Source: Lentisalinibacter sp964427415 (lineage in GTDB: Bacteria > Pseudomonadota > Gammaproteobacteria > Steroidobacterales > Woeseiaceae). From it: a stretch of DNA of 64,000 bases. A model generated the notes under the pieces. It saw only the letters and a list, made by a program, of their open reading frames with translations, did not search any database and was not told the DNA's origin. How positions within the stretch are numbered: position 1 is the first letter of the stretch; each line of letters begins with the position of its first letter. The stretch is taken from the NCBI GenBank assembly GCA_964427415.1, contig CAYRUH010000019.1, positions 1-64,000 of the forward strand, read 5' to 3'. The translations under genes and the position numbers were made by a program. This document shows positions 26,613 to 35,880 of this stretch, in pieces.

Positions 26613-28109
26613 ATGACCGAGCACGTGATACTTGCCATCGACCAGGGCACCACCAGCAGCCGGGCGATGGTCTTCGACGAGAAGGCGCGCATCCTGGCCG
26701 TGAGCCAGCGGGAGTTCCCGCAGGTGTTCCCGAAGCCCGGCTGGGTGGAGCACGACCCGGAGGCGATCTGGCAGAGCGTGCTCGCCGTCGTGCGCGATGC
26801 GATCGCGCAGGCCGGCTGCCTGCCCCGGGACTTGGCCTGCATCGGTATCACGAATCAGCGCGAGACCACCGTGGTCTGGGACCGGCGCACCGGCGAACCG
26901 GTCTACAACGCCATCGTATGGCAGGACCGGCGCACGGCGGCCAAATGCCGGGAATACGCGGCCGGTGGCGGCGAGGAGCTGGCCACTGCCCGCTCGGGCC
27001 TGCGCATCGACCCCTATTTCTCGGCGACGAAGCTGGCCTGGATCCTCGACAACGTGGATGGCGCACGCGAGCGCGCCGAGCGCGGTGAACTCGCCTTTGG
27101 CACCATCGACGCCTTCCTGCTCTGGCGCCTGACCGGCGGCGGCGTGCATCGCACGGATATCACCAACGCCTCGCGCACGCTGCTCTACGACATCCACCGC
27201 CAGTGCTGGGACGACGAGCTGCTCGCCCACTTCGGCGTGCCCGCCTCCTTGCTGCCGGAGGTGTGCGACAACACCTTCGACTTCGGCACGACGGACGCGG
27301 ATAGCCTTGGCGCCGGCATTGCCGTGGCCGGCATGGCGGGTGACCAGCAGGCCGCCCTGTTCGGTCAGGCCTGCTTCCATCCCGGCATGACCAAGAGCAC
27401 CTACGGCACCGGTTGCTTCGTCATCGCCAATACCGGTGAGAAACCGCTGGCCTCCCGGCATCAGCTGCTGACCACCATCGCCAGCCGCGTGGACGGCCGC
27501 CTGAGCTATGGTCTCGAGGGCAGCATCTTCGTGGCGGGCTCGGCCATCCAGTGGCTGCGGGATGCGCTGAAGATCATCGCCGCGGCGCCGGACTCCGAGG
27601 CCATCGCGCGGGGCCAGGGGGTTATCGACAATATCCACGTCGTGCCGGCCTTCGCCGGTCTCGGCGCGCCCCATTGGGACCCGGACGCCCGCGGCGCCAT
27701 CCTGGGCCTCAGCCGCGACAGCGGGGTCGCCGAGATCGTGACCGCCACGCTGCAGTCAGTGGCGTTCCAGACCCGGGACCTGCTGTTGGCAATGCGCGAC
27801 GACGGTTTGGACGTGGAACTGCTGCGGGTCGACGGCGGCATGGTCAACAACGACTGGCTGGTGCAGTTTCTCGCCGACATGCTCGGCATCACCGTCGAGC
27901 GTCCGCGCATCACCGAATCCACGGCGTTCGGCGCGGCCTGCCTGGCCGGCTTGCAGCGCGGCATTTTCGATTCCCTGGAGCAACTGGAGAAGCTCTGGCA
28001 GCGGGATGCGTGGTTCGAACCCGCCATGTCCGCCGAGCGACGGCGGGCGCTGCACAACGGCTGGCTCGCCGCCGTCAGGCGGGTGCGATCGGTGGTGCAG
28101 GAGTCCTGA
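26613..28109 (+). CDS. glpK: Glycerol kinase
   Basis: A 498-residue FGGY-family kinase that phosphorylates glycerol to glycerol 3-phosphate. AIDQGTTSSRAMVFDE opens the ATPase fold, VWDRRTGEPVYNAIVWQDRR is the glycerol site region, and GMTKSTYGTGCFVIANTG and RVDGGMVNNDWLVQFLADML are the C-terminal signatures. It starts 5 bases after the thioesterase remnant. No glpF, glpD or glpR is adjacent. Confidence 0.97.
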   Translation: MTEHVILAIDQGTTSSRAMVFDEKARILAVSQREFPQVFPKPGWVEHDPEAIWQSVLAVVRDAIAQAGCLPRDLACIGITNQRETTVVWDRRTGEPVYNAIVWQDRRTAAKCREYAAGGGEELATARSGLRIDPYFSATKLAWILDNVDGARERAERGELAFGTIDAFLLWRLTGGGVHRTDITNASRTLLYDIHRQCWDDELLAHFGVPASLLPEVCDNTFDFGTTDADSLGAGIAVAGMAGDQQAALFGQACFHPGMTKSTYGTGCFVIANTGEKPLASRHQLLTTIASRVDGRLSYGLEGSIFVAGSAIQWLRDALKIIAAAPDSEAIARGQGVIDNIHVVPAFAGLGAPHWDPDARGAILGLSRDSGVAEIVTATLQSVAFQTRDLLLAMRDDGLDVELLRVDGGMVNNDWLVQFLADMLGITVERPRITESTAFGAACLAGLQRGIFDSLEQLEKLWQRDAWFEPAMSAERRRALHNGWLAAVRRVRSVVQES

Positions 28110-28122
28110 CCGGCCCGGTCAG
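28106..28122. terminator. Palindrome holding the stop codons of two convergent genes
   Basis: CTGACCGG-C-CCGGTCAG. The TGA of glpK (28107-28109) and the TGA of the minus-strand gene (28121-28119) lie symmetrically in it. It may slow transcription from both sides; there is no T-run. Confidence 0.4.
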
Positions 28123-28457
28123 TCCAGGTCGCGCCGCACCGGGTCGGTGTGGCGCACCGGCCCCCGGTGCTCCCCGCCTTCCCCGGCCGGTGCCACCACC
28201 GCGTAGCCGGCGGTGAGTGCGAGTGAATAGATCAGCACGCTCATCATCGGCAGATAGTGAACGGACGCCACGGTGCCGCCGCCCGAGAATCCCACCAGCC
28301 AGATCGCCAGCTCCGCGAGCACCGCCAGCAGCAACATCATGGCGGTGAAGGCCAGCATCAACCCGGTGACCGCGAGCACGAGCGTTAGTACTGCGGTCAG
28401 CACTCTGCCGTTGCCGTGCTGCGGCGCGTCGCCCGGCCGTCTTTCGGTGATGGTCAT
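28119..28457 (-). CDS. Small membrane protein of unknown function
   Basis: A 112-residue protein with two or three hydrophobic helices (LTAVLTLVLAVTGLMLAFTA, then MMLLLAVLAELAIWLVG and VLIYSLALTAGYAVVA) and a charged C-terminus. I recognise no family. ATG 28457 (MTITERRPG) is chosen; a GTG at 28508 overlapping the glycosyltransferase stop (GTGA) would add 17 residues. It is downstream of the glycosyltransferase in the same direction and may act with it in the membrane. Confidence 0.6.
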   Translation of the reverse strand: MTITERRPGDAPQHGNGRVLTAVLTLVLAVTGLMLAFTAMMLLLAVLAELAIWLVGFSGGGTVASVHYLPMMSVLIYSLALTAGYAVVAPAGEGGEHRGPVRHTDPVRRDLD

Positions 28458-28504
28458 AACGGCATTGTGCCCGGGCGGCGGTCGCATGCAAACGACCGCG
28501 AAGG

Positions 28505-29551
28505 TCACGGTTCGGCGGCGGTCGACAATACCTGTGCGTCCCCCTGTGCGACGGCGTCATTGCGGGCCAGATGGCCGAGGAACTCCCCGGTCGCCCCGGC
28601 CCAGCTTCTCTCGAGCGCGGCTTGCCGGCATGTCCCGCGGTCCAGCGTGAGCGCGCGCCGCACGGCGACGCCGAGGTCCTCGTGCAGGACGCCGGTGCGC
28701 CCCTGTTCGATGACGTCCAGCGGCCCCGTCACCGGGTAGGCGGCCACCGGCGTGCCGCAGGCTATGGCCTCCAGCATCACCAGGCCGAAAGTGTCCGTGC
28801 GGCTGGGGAACACGAAGACGTCGGCCGCGGCCAGGTGAGCGGCCAGTTCGGCGCCGAAGCGATAGCCGGTGAAGACCACGTTGGGGTAGTCCGTGCGCAG
28901 CCGGGCGAGGTCGGGGCCGTCGCCGACCACGTACTTCGTGCCTGGCAGGCGGAGCTGCAGGAAGGCGTCCACGTTCTTCTCCACGGCGACGCGGCCCATG
29001 TAGAGATAGATTGGACGCGCCTCGGGCAATGCCGCCTTCGGCTCCGGGCGGAATAGCTCCACGTCGACGCCGCGGCCCCACAGCCGCAGATCACGGAATC
29101 GACGCGCGGCGAGTTCGTCCCGCACGGCGGGCGTTGGCACCAGGGTCGCCGCGGCCGGTCGGTGGAAGCGCCTGAGCCAGGCGTACATCCACGACACCGG
29201 TATCGGCACCCGCTCGCGCACGTACTGGGGGAAGCGCGTGTGATACGACGTCGTGAACGCAAGGCCGCGCCGGATGCAGTAACGCCTCGCTGCGAAACCC
29301 AGCGGGCCTTCGGTGGCGACGTGGATGCAGTCGGGCCGGAAAGAGTCGAGAGTTCTTCGCACGCGACGATAGGGCAGCACCGAGAGGCGGATCTCGGGAT
29401 AAGACGGGCAGGGCACGGTCCGGTGATCCGCCGGAGTGAGCATCTTCACCCGATGTCCGGCACGGATCAGCTCGTCGCGGGTCCTGCCCAGCGTTGTGAC
29501 TACACCGTTCACCTGGGGCAGCCAGGCATCGGTGACGATGGCGATGCGCAT
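28505..29551 (-). CDS. Glycosyltransferase family 4 (mannosyltransferase-like)
   Basis: A 348-residue GT-B glycosyltransferase. MRIAIVTDAWLPQVNGVVTT opens the acceptor domain, RGVDVELFRPEP near residue 158 the donor domain, YRFGAELAAHLAAADVFVFP and FGLVMLEAIACGTPVAAYPV the nucleotide-sugar site with its Glu. Closest in pattern to GDP-mannose-dependent alpha-mannosyltransferases that glycosylate diacylglycerol. It is divergent from a PAP2 phosphatase, which supports a lipid role. Confidence 0.87.
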   Translation of the reverse strand: MRIAIVTDAWLPQVNGVVTTLGRTRDELIRAGHRVKMLTPADHRTVPCPSYPEIRLSVLPYRRVRRTLDSFRPDCIHVATEGPLGFAARRYCIRRGLAFTTSYHTRFPQYVRERVPIPVSWMYAWLRRFHRPAAATLVPTPAVRDELAARRFRDLRLWGRGVDVELFRPEPKAALPEARPIYLYMGRVAVEKNVDAFLQLRLPGTKYVVGDGPDLARLRTDYPNVVFTGYRFGAELAAHLAAADVFVFPSRTDTFGLVMLEAIACGTPVAAYPVTGPLDVIEQGRTGVLHEDLGVAVRRALTLDRGTCRQAALERSWAGATGEFLGHLARNDAVAQGDAQVLSTAAEP

Positions 29552-29715
29552 GGCCGGCAGTGTCCTGCGCCACTGTTACCGGAATCTTGCCGTGTGAAGA
29601 AAGTTCCGGGACAACGTGGCCGAACGTGTCACCAATCCTTAAACTAGCTGTCACCTCTCTGACTTGTCGCCCGGCGAAACTCTCGCCAGCTTCGGGTAAC
29701 CCGGGAGAGGGTTCC

Positions 29716-30261
29716 GTGCAGACAATGTGGCAGCAGGTGGCGGCAGCCGAGATCGGCCTCACTCTGAAGGTGAACCGGCTCAGCCAGCGAACGCCGATAC
29801 TGACACTGTTCCGTGCGGTCAGCCGCCTTGGCGACGGCGTCGCCTGGTACGCGGGGCTCGGCGTCATGCTCCTGATCGGGGGTGGGCAGGCCGCCGCCCC
29901 GGTCCTGCAGACGGGCGCCACGGCGCTGGCCGGTGTGGGCCTCTATCGTTTCCTGAAGAAACGTCTCGTGCGGGAGAGGCCGTTCATCACCTGCGCGGAC
30001 ATCCGCTGCGGCACGGCGCCCCTGGACCGCTACAGCTTCCCCTCGGGCCACACGCTTCACGCGGCGCTGTTCTCTGTGTTTTTCCTGGTCTACTTGCCGG
30101 TGCTCGGCCTGGCGATGCTGCCGTTCGCGCTGCTTGTCGCCGCCTCCCGGGTGGTGCTCGGCCTGCACTACCCCACCGACGTGCTTGCGGGCGGAGCCGT
30201 CGGCCTGCTGCTCGCCGCGGCCAGCCTGGCGGTGCTGCGGCTGCCGCCGATACCGTTCTGA
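29716..30261 (+). CDS. PAP2-family phosphatase
   Basis: A 181-residue membrane protein with the three acid phosphatase motifs: KKRLVRERP near residue 77, YSFPSGHTLHAALF near residue 105, and SRVVLGLHYPTDVLAGG near residue 144. It has about five helices. Lipid or undecaprenyl-type pyrophosphate substrates are typical. GTG 29716 is chosen because GGGAGAGG ends five bases before it; the frame extends upstream without family character. Confidence 0.86.
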   Translation: MQTMWQQVAAAEIGLTLKVNRLSQRTPILTLFRAVSRLGDGVAWYAGLGVMLLIGGGQAAAPVLQTGATALAGVGLYRFLKKRLVRERPFITCADIRCGTAPLDRYSFPSGHTLHAALFSVFFLVYLPVLGLAMLPFALLVAASRVVLGLHYPTDVLAGGAVGLLLAAASLAVLRLPPIPF

Positions 30262-30346
30262 GAAAAGCTCTTCGGCTGAGAAGAAATCCGGGCAGGATTC
30301 GTCTCCGGACGCACTCCTGCCGGAGCGCTACAGGCCGATACGCCAG

Positions 30347-30493
30347 TTATTCCGGAGCAGTGGCGCGCGGACGCTGCCGCCGAAGAGCATTGCCAGCAGA
30401 CATCGCCAGCAGCATGGGCGAGGCCGCGGCGACCGCCTCGGTAAACCGTTCGATCGTCGCCTGAACCAGGGCAGGCGAGAAACCTTCCGTCAT
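30347..30493 (-). CDS. Very small hypothetical protein (48 residues)
   Basis: MTEGFSPALVQATIERFTEA begins a predicted helix, followed by VAAASPMLLAMSAGNALRRQ and a basic tail. No family recognised. Its ATG overlaps the stop of the upstream small gene (ATGA), which argues that both are translated. Confidence 0.5.
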   Translation of the reverse strand: MTEGFSPALVQATIERFTEAVAAASPMLLAMSAGNALRRQRPRATAPE

Positions 30494-30702
30494 GTTCGCT
30501 CCTCCGTCGGCCGCTCTCCTGCGCCGGCTGCCTCCGCCGACTGGCCGAGCCAATAGGCGATATTCTCCAGATTGGTGCTCGCCGGCTGGGCGTCGTCCCA
30601 GAACGCGGCGATCAGTCCTTCGTCGGCCTGCAGCAGCGCGCCGATGTGCCGCGACAGCGCAGTGTATCGGGGGATAGTGTTGCGGGTTGCGGAAGCCGCC
30701 AC
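30490..30702 (-). CDS. Small hypothetical protein (70 residues)
   Basis: A soluble, acidic 70-residue protein (RYTALSRHIGALLQADEGLI, AAFWDDAQPASTNLENIAYW). Mostly helical. I recognise no family. GTG start at 30702, 15 bases after the stop of the phosphoesterase, so the three genes look like one operon. Confidence 0.5.
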   Translation of the reverse strand: MAASATRNTIPRYTALSRHIGALLQADEGLIAAFWDDAQPASTNLENIAYWLGQSAEAAGAGERPTEERT

Positions 30703-30717
30703 GGCCTGGTCTTGGTT

Positions 30718-31500
30718 TCAGGCGGCGGCGCCGAGTTCCAGCTGGCCTAGCTCCGGTTCGGCTGCACCGTCCCAGGAGACGAGTCCGAGGCGGCCTTCCC
30801 GGTTCTCCACCAGCGCGGTGCAGTGCTCGACCCAGTCACCGTCGTTGCAGTAGATGACATCGCCGGCGCGGCGCACCGCCGGCCGGTGGATGTGGCCGCA
30901 GACGATACCGTCCAGGCCCTGCTGACGGACGTGCTCTATGGCGGTGGTCTCGAAGCGGTGGATGTAGTCCAGCGCGGCGTTGATGCGCATCTTGATGGCG
31001 CTGGCCATGCGCACGGGGCGGTAGCCAAGGCGGTGGCGCACCCGGTTCAGGCCGGCGTCCATGTCCACCAGCCAGCGGTAGGCGGCCGAGCCGAGGCGTT
31101 CTTTCATGGAGCCGACCCGAAGGTCCCGGTCGAACTCGTCGCCGTGGGTGACCAGCAGCCGGCGTCCGCAGCGCGTCTCGTGGATGTGGCGGCGGCGGAT
31201 CTCGATCAGGCGATGTTCCGTGCCGTCGAACAGCCGCAGCTCGGCGTCATGATTGCCGGGGATGTAGATCACCCGGGTACCTTCCCGGGAGAGGCGCATG
31301 ATCTCGTGTAGCACCTCGCCGTGTACCGGCGGCCAGTAGACGGTGCTGCGCATCGCCTCGAAATCGAGGATGTCACCGACCAGGAAGAGTTGCCGCGTAT
31401 CGAGGGAGCGGAGGAAGTCGAGGAGTTGCCGGGCGCGGCAGCCGCGGGTGCCGAGGTGGGTGTCCGAGAGCCAGACGGCTTCCGCCTGTAGCCGTGCCAT
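30718..31500 (-). CDS. Calcineurin-like metallophosphoesterase (LpxH-related)
   Basis: A 260-residue two-metal phosphoesterase with WLSDTHLGTRGCRA near residue 9, LVGDILDFEAM near residue 39, YIPGNHDAELR near residue 78, VTHGDEFD near residue 116 and VCGHIHRP near residue 195, the five metal-binding blocks. It is close to the UDP-2,3-diacylglucosamine hydrolase-like group, so lipid A synthesis or another membrane pyrophosphate is likely. ATG 31500 has GGAG six bases ahead; ATG 31512 is possible. Confidence 0.85.
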   Translation of the reverse strand: MARLQAEAVWLSDTHLGTRGCRARQLLDFLRSLDTRQLFLVGDILDFEAMRSTVYWPPVHGEVLHEIMRLSREGTRVIYIPGNHDAELRLFDGTEHRLIEIRRRHIHETRCGRRLLVTHGDEFDRDLRVGSMKERLGSAAYRWLVDMDAGLNRVRHRLGYRPVRMASAIKMRINAALDYIHRFETTAIEHVRQQGLDGIVCGHIHRPAVRRAGDVIYCNDGDWVEHCTALVENREGRLGLVSWDGAAEPELGQLELGAAA

Positions 31501-31787
31501 TGCGTTCTCCATGTCGTGGTACCCCGCCCGCATTCCGAGATGAACGTGAAGATAGTCACGCAAGTTGAAGATTTTCTTACGCCACCGTGACGTTTTGATG
31601 GCTTGGCAATCGCCCGGGCAGTGACGCAGATCGAGGCCGCCTCGCCCCCGGCGGCTGCATCTCGGGTACACTTGGCATCCGCCGCGGCGCGCGGACGGAT
31701 CCGCGTGCGAAGAACAAGGCGCCCGGCAACATCATGGCGGACCGTGCCGGCCCGCCGATATCCAGAGTCAGAAGCAGGAGAGGGGAC

Positions 31788-32249
31788 ATGCCGGAAACAG
31801 TGTCCAAGGACAAGCTCGCCGATTACATCGATCGGGACATGCCGCCGTCGGAGTGGCTCGCGATCGAGCAGGAGCGCATCGACGCTTTCGCCGATGCCAC
31901 ACTCGACCACCAGTTCATCCATGTCGACAAAGAGAAGGCGGCGCAGACGCCGTTCGGTACGACCATCGCCCACGGTTATCTGACGCTCTCGCTGCTGCCC
32001 CATCTCACCGGCCACTGCGGCGTCGTGCCGGAGGGCATCGCGATGGCCATCAACTACGGCTCGAATAAGGTGCGCTTCCTGCAGCCGGTGAAGGTGGGCA
32101 GCGAAGTCCGCGCCCACGTGAAGCTGAAGGACGTGAACGAGAAGAAACCGGGCCAGATCCTGACCACGTCCGAGGTGACCGTGGAGATCCGGGGCGAGGA
32201 GAAGCCGGCCCTGGTGGCCGAGACGCTGGCCCTGTACTTCGTGCAGTGA
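31788..32249 (+). CDS. MaoC-type (R)-enoyl-CoA hydratase
   Basis: A 153-residue hot-dog fold hydratase. IDAFADATLDHQFIHVDKEKA with TPFGTTIAHGYLTLSLLP is the MaoC motif with the catalytic Asp and His. The start follows GGAGAGGGG. It begins a cluster with an SDR and a thiolase (intervals of 34 and 57 bases) that would degrade acyl-CoA or move material into PHA. Confidence 0.92.
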   Translation: MPETVSKDKLADYIDRDMPPSEWLAIEQERIDAFADATLDHQFIHVDKEKAAQTPFGTTIAHGYLTLSLLPHLTGHCGVVPEGIAMAINYGSNKVRFLQPVKVGSEVRAHVKLKDVNEKKPGQILTTSEVTVEIRGEEKPALVAETLALYFVQ

Positions 32250-32283
32250 CACCGCAGCAACAGAGCCGACAACGGAGGCTGAA

Positions 32284-33204
32284 GTGACGATCCGATTCGA
32301 CGATCAGGTGGCTATCGTGACGGGCGCCGGCGGCGGCCTGGGGCGTTGTCACGCTCTGGAACTGGCCCGCCGCGGTGCGCAGGTGGTGGTGAACGACCTT
32401 GGCGGTGCCCGGGACGGCAGCGGTGGCTCCAGCGAGGCGGCCGAGGCCGTGGTGGCCGAGATCGAGGCCGCCGGCGGCGAGGCCATCGCCAACGGTGCCA
32501 ACGTGGCCGATTACGGGCAGGTCCGGGCCATGGTGGCCCAGGCCGTCGACAAGTGGGGCCGCGTGGACGTACTCGTGAACAACGCCGGCATCCTGCGCGA
32601 CAAGAGTTTCGCGAAGATGAGCCTTGAGGATTTCCAGCTCGTCGTCGACGTGCATCTCACGGGCTCCGTGAATTGCACGAAGGCGGTGTGGGAGATCATG
32701 CGCGAGCAGAAATACGGCCGTATCGCCATGACCACGTCCTCGACCGGGCTGTACGGCAATTTCGGCCAGGCGAACTACGGCGCGGCCAAGCTCGGCGTGG
32801 TGGGCTTCATGAACACGCTGCATCTGGAAGGCCAGAAGTACGACATCCGTGTGAATTGCCTGGCGCCGGTCGCGGCCACTCGCATGACGGCAGGCCTGAT
32901 GCCCGAGGAGGCGCTGGCGCTGCTGCAGCCGGAGTACGTGACGCCCGCCGTGGTGTTCATGGTCAGCCCCGATGCGCCGAGCCGGCAGATCATCTCGGCC
33001 GGGGCCGGCGGTTATGCCCGCGTCTATCTGGAGGAGACACCGGGTATCTGGCTCGCGCCCGACGAGCGTGACGCCGACCACCTGGCGGCGAGCTGGCAGA
33101 AGCTCGCGGACAAGACCGGCGCCGAGGAATATCAGGACGGCAGCGGCCAGAGCATGAAGTTCCTGACCCGTGCGGCGAAGGAACTGGGCATCAAGACGGA
33201 CTGA
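32284..33204 (+). CDS. SDR family 3-hydroxyacyl-CoA dehydrogenase
   Basis: A 306-residue SDR like the N-terminal part of multifunctional enzyme 2. VTGAGGGLGRCHALELARRG near residue 13, NNAGILRDKSF near residue 100 and the catalytic Ser plus YGAAK (TTSSTGLYGNFGQANYGAAK) are present. It probably oxidises (R)-3-hydroxyacyl-CoA made by the MaoC hydratase. GTG start with AACGGAGG upstream. Confidence 0.9.
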   Translation: MTIRFDDQVAIVTGAGGGLGRCHALELARRGAQVVVNDLGGARDGSGGSSEAAEAVVAEIEAAGGEAIANGANVADYGQVRAMVAQAVDKWGRVDVLVNNAGILRDKSFAKMSLEDFQLVVDVHLTGSVNCTKAVWEIMREQKYGRIAMTTSSTGLYGNFGQANYGAAKLGVVGFMNTLHLEGQKYDIRVNCLAPVAATRMTAGLMPEEALALLQPEYVTPAVVFMVSPDAPSRQIISAGAGGYARVYLEETPGIWLAPDERDADHLAASWQKLADKTGAEEYQDGSGQSMKFLTRAAKELGIKTD

Positions 33205-33261
33205 GCGTCCGACTCCTAAGATATCGACAGGCGGGCGCGTACGCCCGCCGGGAGAACGGTA

Positions 33262-34443
33262 GTGAAAGAAGCGGTAATCGTATCCACGGCGCGAACGCCC
33301 ATCGGCAAGGCCTATCGCGGCGCCTTCAACAACACCGAGGCCCAGACGCTGGCGGCCCACCCCATCCGCGAGGCGGTGAAGCGGGCCGGCGTCGACCCGG
33401 CGGAGGTCGACGACGTGATCATGGGCTGTGCCATGCAGCAGGGCTCGAGCGGGCGCAACGTCGCCCGCCAGGCGCTGCTGGCGGCCGGCCTGCCGGAGAC
33501 GGTCAGCGGCATGACCGTCGACCGACAGTGTTCGTCCGGCATGATGGCCATTGCCATTGCTGCCAAGCAGGTGCTGCAAGACAACATGCCCATCGTGGTC
33601 GGCGGTGGTCTGGAGTCCATCAGCCTGGTCCAGAACGAGCACATGAACAACTACCGTGCCGAGGACCCGAACGTGATCGCGGCCAGCGAGCACATCTACA
33701 TGTCAATGCTGGAGACCGCGGAGGTAGTGGCCCGGCGCTATGGCATCAGCCGGGAGCAGCAGGACGAGTACGGCCTTCAGAGCCAGATGCGTACCGCCGC
33801 CGGGCAGGAGGCAGGAGCCTTCGACGACGAAATCGTCCCCGTGACCACGACCAGGGGCGTGATGGACAAGGAGACCAAGGAGATCAGCTACGAGGAGGTT
33901 ACCCTGGAGCAGGATGAGGGCAACCGGCCCGGCACCACCGCCGAGGGCCTGGCGGGGCTCAGCCCGGTCTTCGAGGGCGGCGTGATTACCGCGGGCAACG
34001 CGAGCCAGCTCTCCGACGGCGCCTCCGCCTGCGTGGTGATGGACTCCAAGCTCGCCGAGAAGCGCGGACTGGAGCCGCTGGGCATCTACCGGGGTATTGC
34101 CGTCGCCGGTACCGCGCCGGACGAGATGGGCATAGGCCCCGTCTTCGCCGTGCCGAAACTCCTGGAACGCACGGGCCTCAGGATGGACGACATCGGCCTG
34201 TGGGAGCTGAACGAGGCTTTCGCGGTGCAGGTGATCTACTGCCGCGACACACTGGGCATCCCGAACGAACTTCTGAACGTCAATGGCGGGTCAATCTCCA
34301 TCGGACACCCCTACGGCATGTCCGGCGCCCGCATGGTGGGCCACGCGCTCATCGAGGGCCGCCGGCGCGGCGCCCGCTACGTCGTTTGCACGATGTGCAT
34401 CGGCGGCGGCATGGGGGCGGCCGGGCTGTTCGAGGTGCTCTGA
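33262..34443 (+). CDS. Acetyl-CoA C-acyltransferase (thiolase)
   Basis: A 393-residue thiolase that cleaves 3-oxoacyl-CoA. The active Cys lies in VDRQCSSGMMAIAIAAKQVL near residue 92. GGSISIGHPYGMSGARMVGH carries the His, and CTMCIGGGMGAAGLFE the second Cys. The GTG start follows GGGAGAACGG. It completes the hydratase-dehydrogenase-thiolase series. Confidence 0.95.
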   Translation: MKEAVIVSTARTPIGKAYRGAFNNTEAQTLAAHPIREAVKRAGVDPAEVDDVIMGCAMQQGSSGRNVARQALLAAGLPETVSGMTVDRQCSSGMMAIAIAAKQVLQDNMPIVVGGGLESISLVQNEHMNNYRAEDPNVIAASEHIYMSMLETAEVVARRYGISREQQDEYGLQSQMRTAAGQEAGAFDDEIVPVTTTRGVMDKETKEISYEEVTLEQDEGNRPGTTAEGLAGLSPVFEGGVITAGNASQLSDGASACVVMDSKLAEKRGLEPLGIYRGIAVAGTAPDEMGIGPVFAVPKLLERTGLRMDDIGLWELNEAFAVQVIYCRDTLGIPNELLNVNGGSISIGHPYGMSGARMVGHALIEGRRRGARYVVCTMCIGGGMGAAGLFEVL

Positions 34444-34461
34444 GGTACGGCGCAGCGCGAC

Positions 34462-35880
34462 TTGACGGCTCCCGGCCCAGGCCCAATCATCGTTTCCGGC
34501 GCTCCGGTGCGCGGAGCGTTCCGCCATCCGGCCGGGGGGCCGGCCAGCAGGGGGGACCGGCACGCTTTGCTCCGTGCGCGACAGAAAATCGGCAAGTACC
34601 GCATCGTCCGCCGCCTCTCCAGGGGGCCGCTGGCCAACGTGTACCAAGCCTACGACACGGTACGCGCCGCGCACGTGGCGCTGAAGGTACCGCTGACCAC
34701 GGCCAGGAGCCTGTCGGCGGTGGAGGACTTCCTGCACGAGGTGCGGATGGCCTCGAAATTCGAGCATCCCAGTATCCTGCCGGTCTACGACGCTGCCTTC
34801 ATCGAGGACTACTTCCTGATCTCCATGCCCCTCGGCACGGAGTCCCTGGCCGAGCGTCTGGTGCGGCGTATGTCCCAGAGCCTGCGGATGGAGTTCGCCT
34901 CCCAGGCGCTGGCTGCCGTGGCCCATGCCCATGAGCACCGGATCATCCACTGCGATATCAAGCCGGAGAACTTCATCATATTCCCCGGCAATCGGCTGCG
35001 GCTGTCCGACTTCGGTTTCGCCAAACTGAACCTGCGCACGTTGAAGGCGTCGGGTTCCGGCACCATCGACTACATCGCTCCCGAGCAGGCCATGGGCAGG
35101 CCGAAGTTCCAGTCCGACGTCTTCTCGCTGGGCCTGGTGCTCTACCAGCTGTTGTCCGGGCGGCTGCCGGAGTGGCCGTTCGACTGGCCGCCCCCTGGCA
35201 TCGAGCGGGCCCGCCAGCACGCCAGCGGCGATCTGCTCGAAGTGCTGCGCCGCGCCATGCAGGTGGATATCTGCGCGCGCACCCGCGACGCGGTGCAGAT
35301 GCGCCTGGAGTTCGACCGGGCGCGGAACCGCGCGCGCCGCCAGCGCCGGCGCAACAACCCGAAGGTCGAAGGCCCGGTCTGGAAGCGGGTGCAGTGGCGG
35401 GAATTCCAGAGCCGCTACCGCAAGGTGCTTGATACCAATCACCAGTGCCGCCGCTGCGAGGGCCCGGTGGCCGAGGTGATGCAGGCCTGCCCCTGGTGCG
35501 GCGCCGACAATCCGGCCGCCGGCGAGACCCGCACGTTCCCGGCCCACTGCCCCCGTTGCGAACGCGGCGTGAAGCTCGACTGGGACTATTGCGCCTGGTG
35601 CTACGGGCCCGGCTTCGAGAAGGAAACCAACCGGCATTACAGCGACCGGCGCTACACGGCCCGCTGCGCCAACCAGCGCTGCGGCGGCCCGCTGATGCCG
35701 TTCATGCGCTATTGCCCCTGGTGTCGCGCGCGGGTCAAGCGCCAGTGGGCGCTGGCCGGTTCCGGCGAGCGCTGCAGCTCCTGCGGGTGGGGCATCGCGG
35801 CGGAATTCTGGAATTACTGTGCCTGGTGCCGGCAGCCGGTCTCCGGCCGGGCGCGCGGCCGGCATCGCAAGAATGGCTGA
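34462..35880 (+). CDS. Ser/Thr protein kinase with four C-terminal zinc ribbons
   Basis: A 472-residue soluble kinase. The kinase domain covers residues 45-300: Lys75 (VALKVP), Glu93, a catalytic loop HCDIKPEN with Asp165 (Cys in place of Arg of HRD), Asp183 in SDFGFAKL, and APEQ. The glycine loop is poor in Gly (LSRGPLANVY). Residues 328-462 hold four CxxC...CxxC ribbons (CRRC/CPWC, CPRC/CAWC, CANQRC/CPWC, CSSC/CAWC). The start is uncertain; TTG 34462 is the longest form. It overlaps the PP2C gene by 8 bases, so kinase and phosphatase form a pair. Confidence 0.85.
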   Translation: MTAPGPGPIIVSGAPVRGAFRHPAGGPASRGDRHALLRARQKIGKYRIVRRLSRGPLANVYQAYDTVRAAHVALKVPLTTARSLSAVEDFLHEVRMASKFEHPSILPVYDAAFIEDYFLISMPLGTESLAERLVRRMSQSLRMEFASQALAAVAHAHEHRIIHCDIKPENFIIFPGNRLRLSDFGFAKLNLRTLKASGSGTIDYIAPEQAMGRPKFQSDVFSLGLVLYQLLSGRLPEWPFDWPPPGIERARQHASGDLLEVLRRAMQVDICARTRDAVQMRLEFDRARNRARRQRRRNNPKVEGPVWKRVQWREFQSRYRKVLDTNHQCRRCEGPVAEVMQACPWCGADNPAAGETRTFPAHCPRCERGVKLDWDYCAWCYGPGFEKETNRHYSDRRYTARCANQRCGGPLMPFMRYCPWCRARVKRQWALAGSGERCSSCGWGIAAEFWNYCAWCRQPVSGRARGRHRKNG

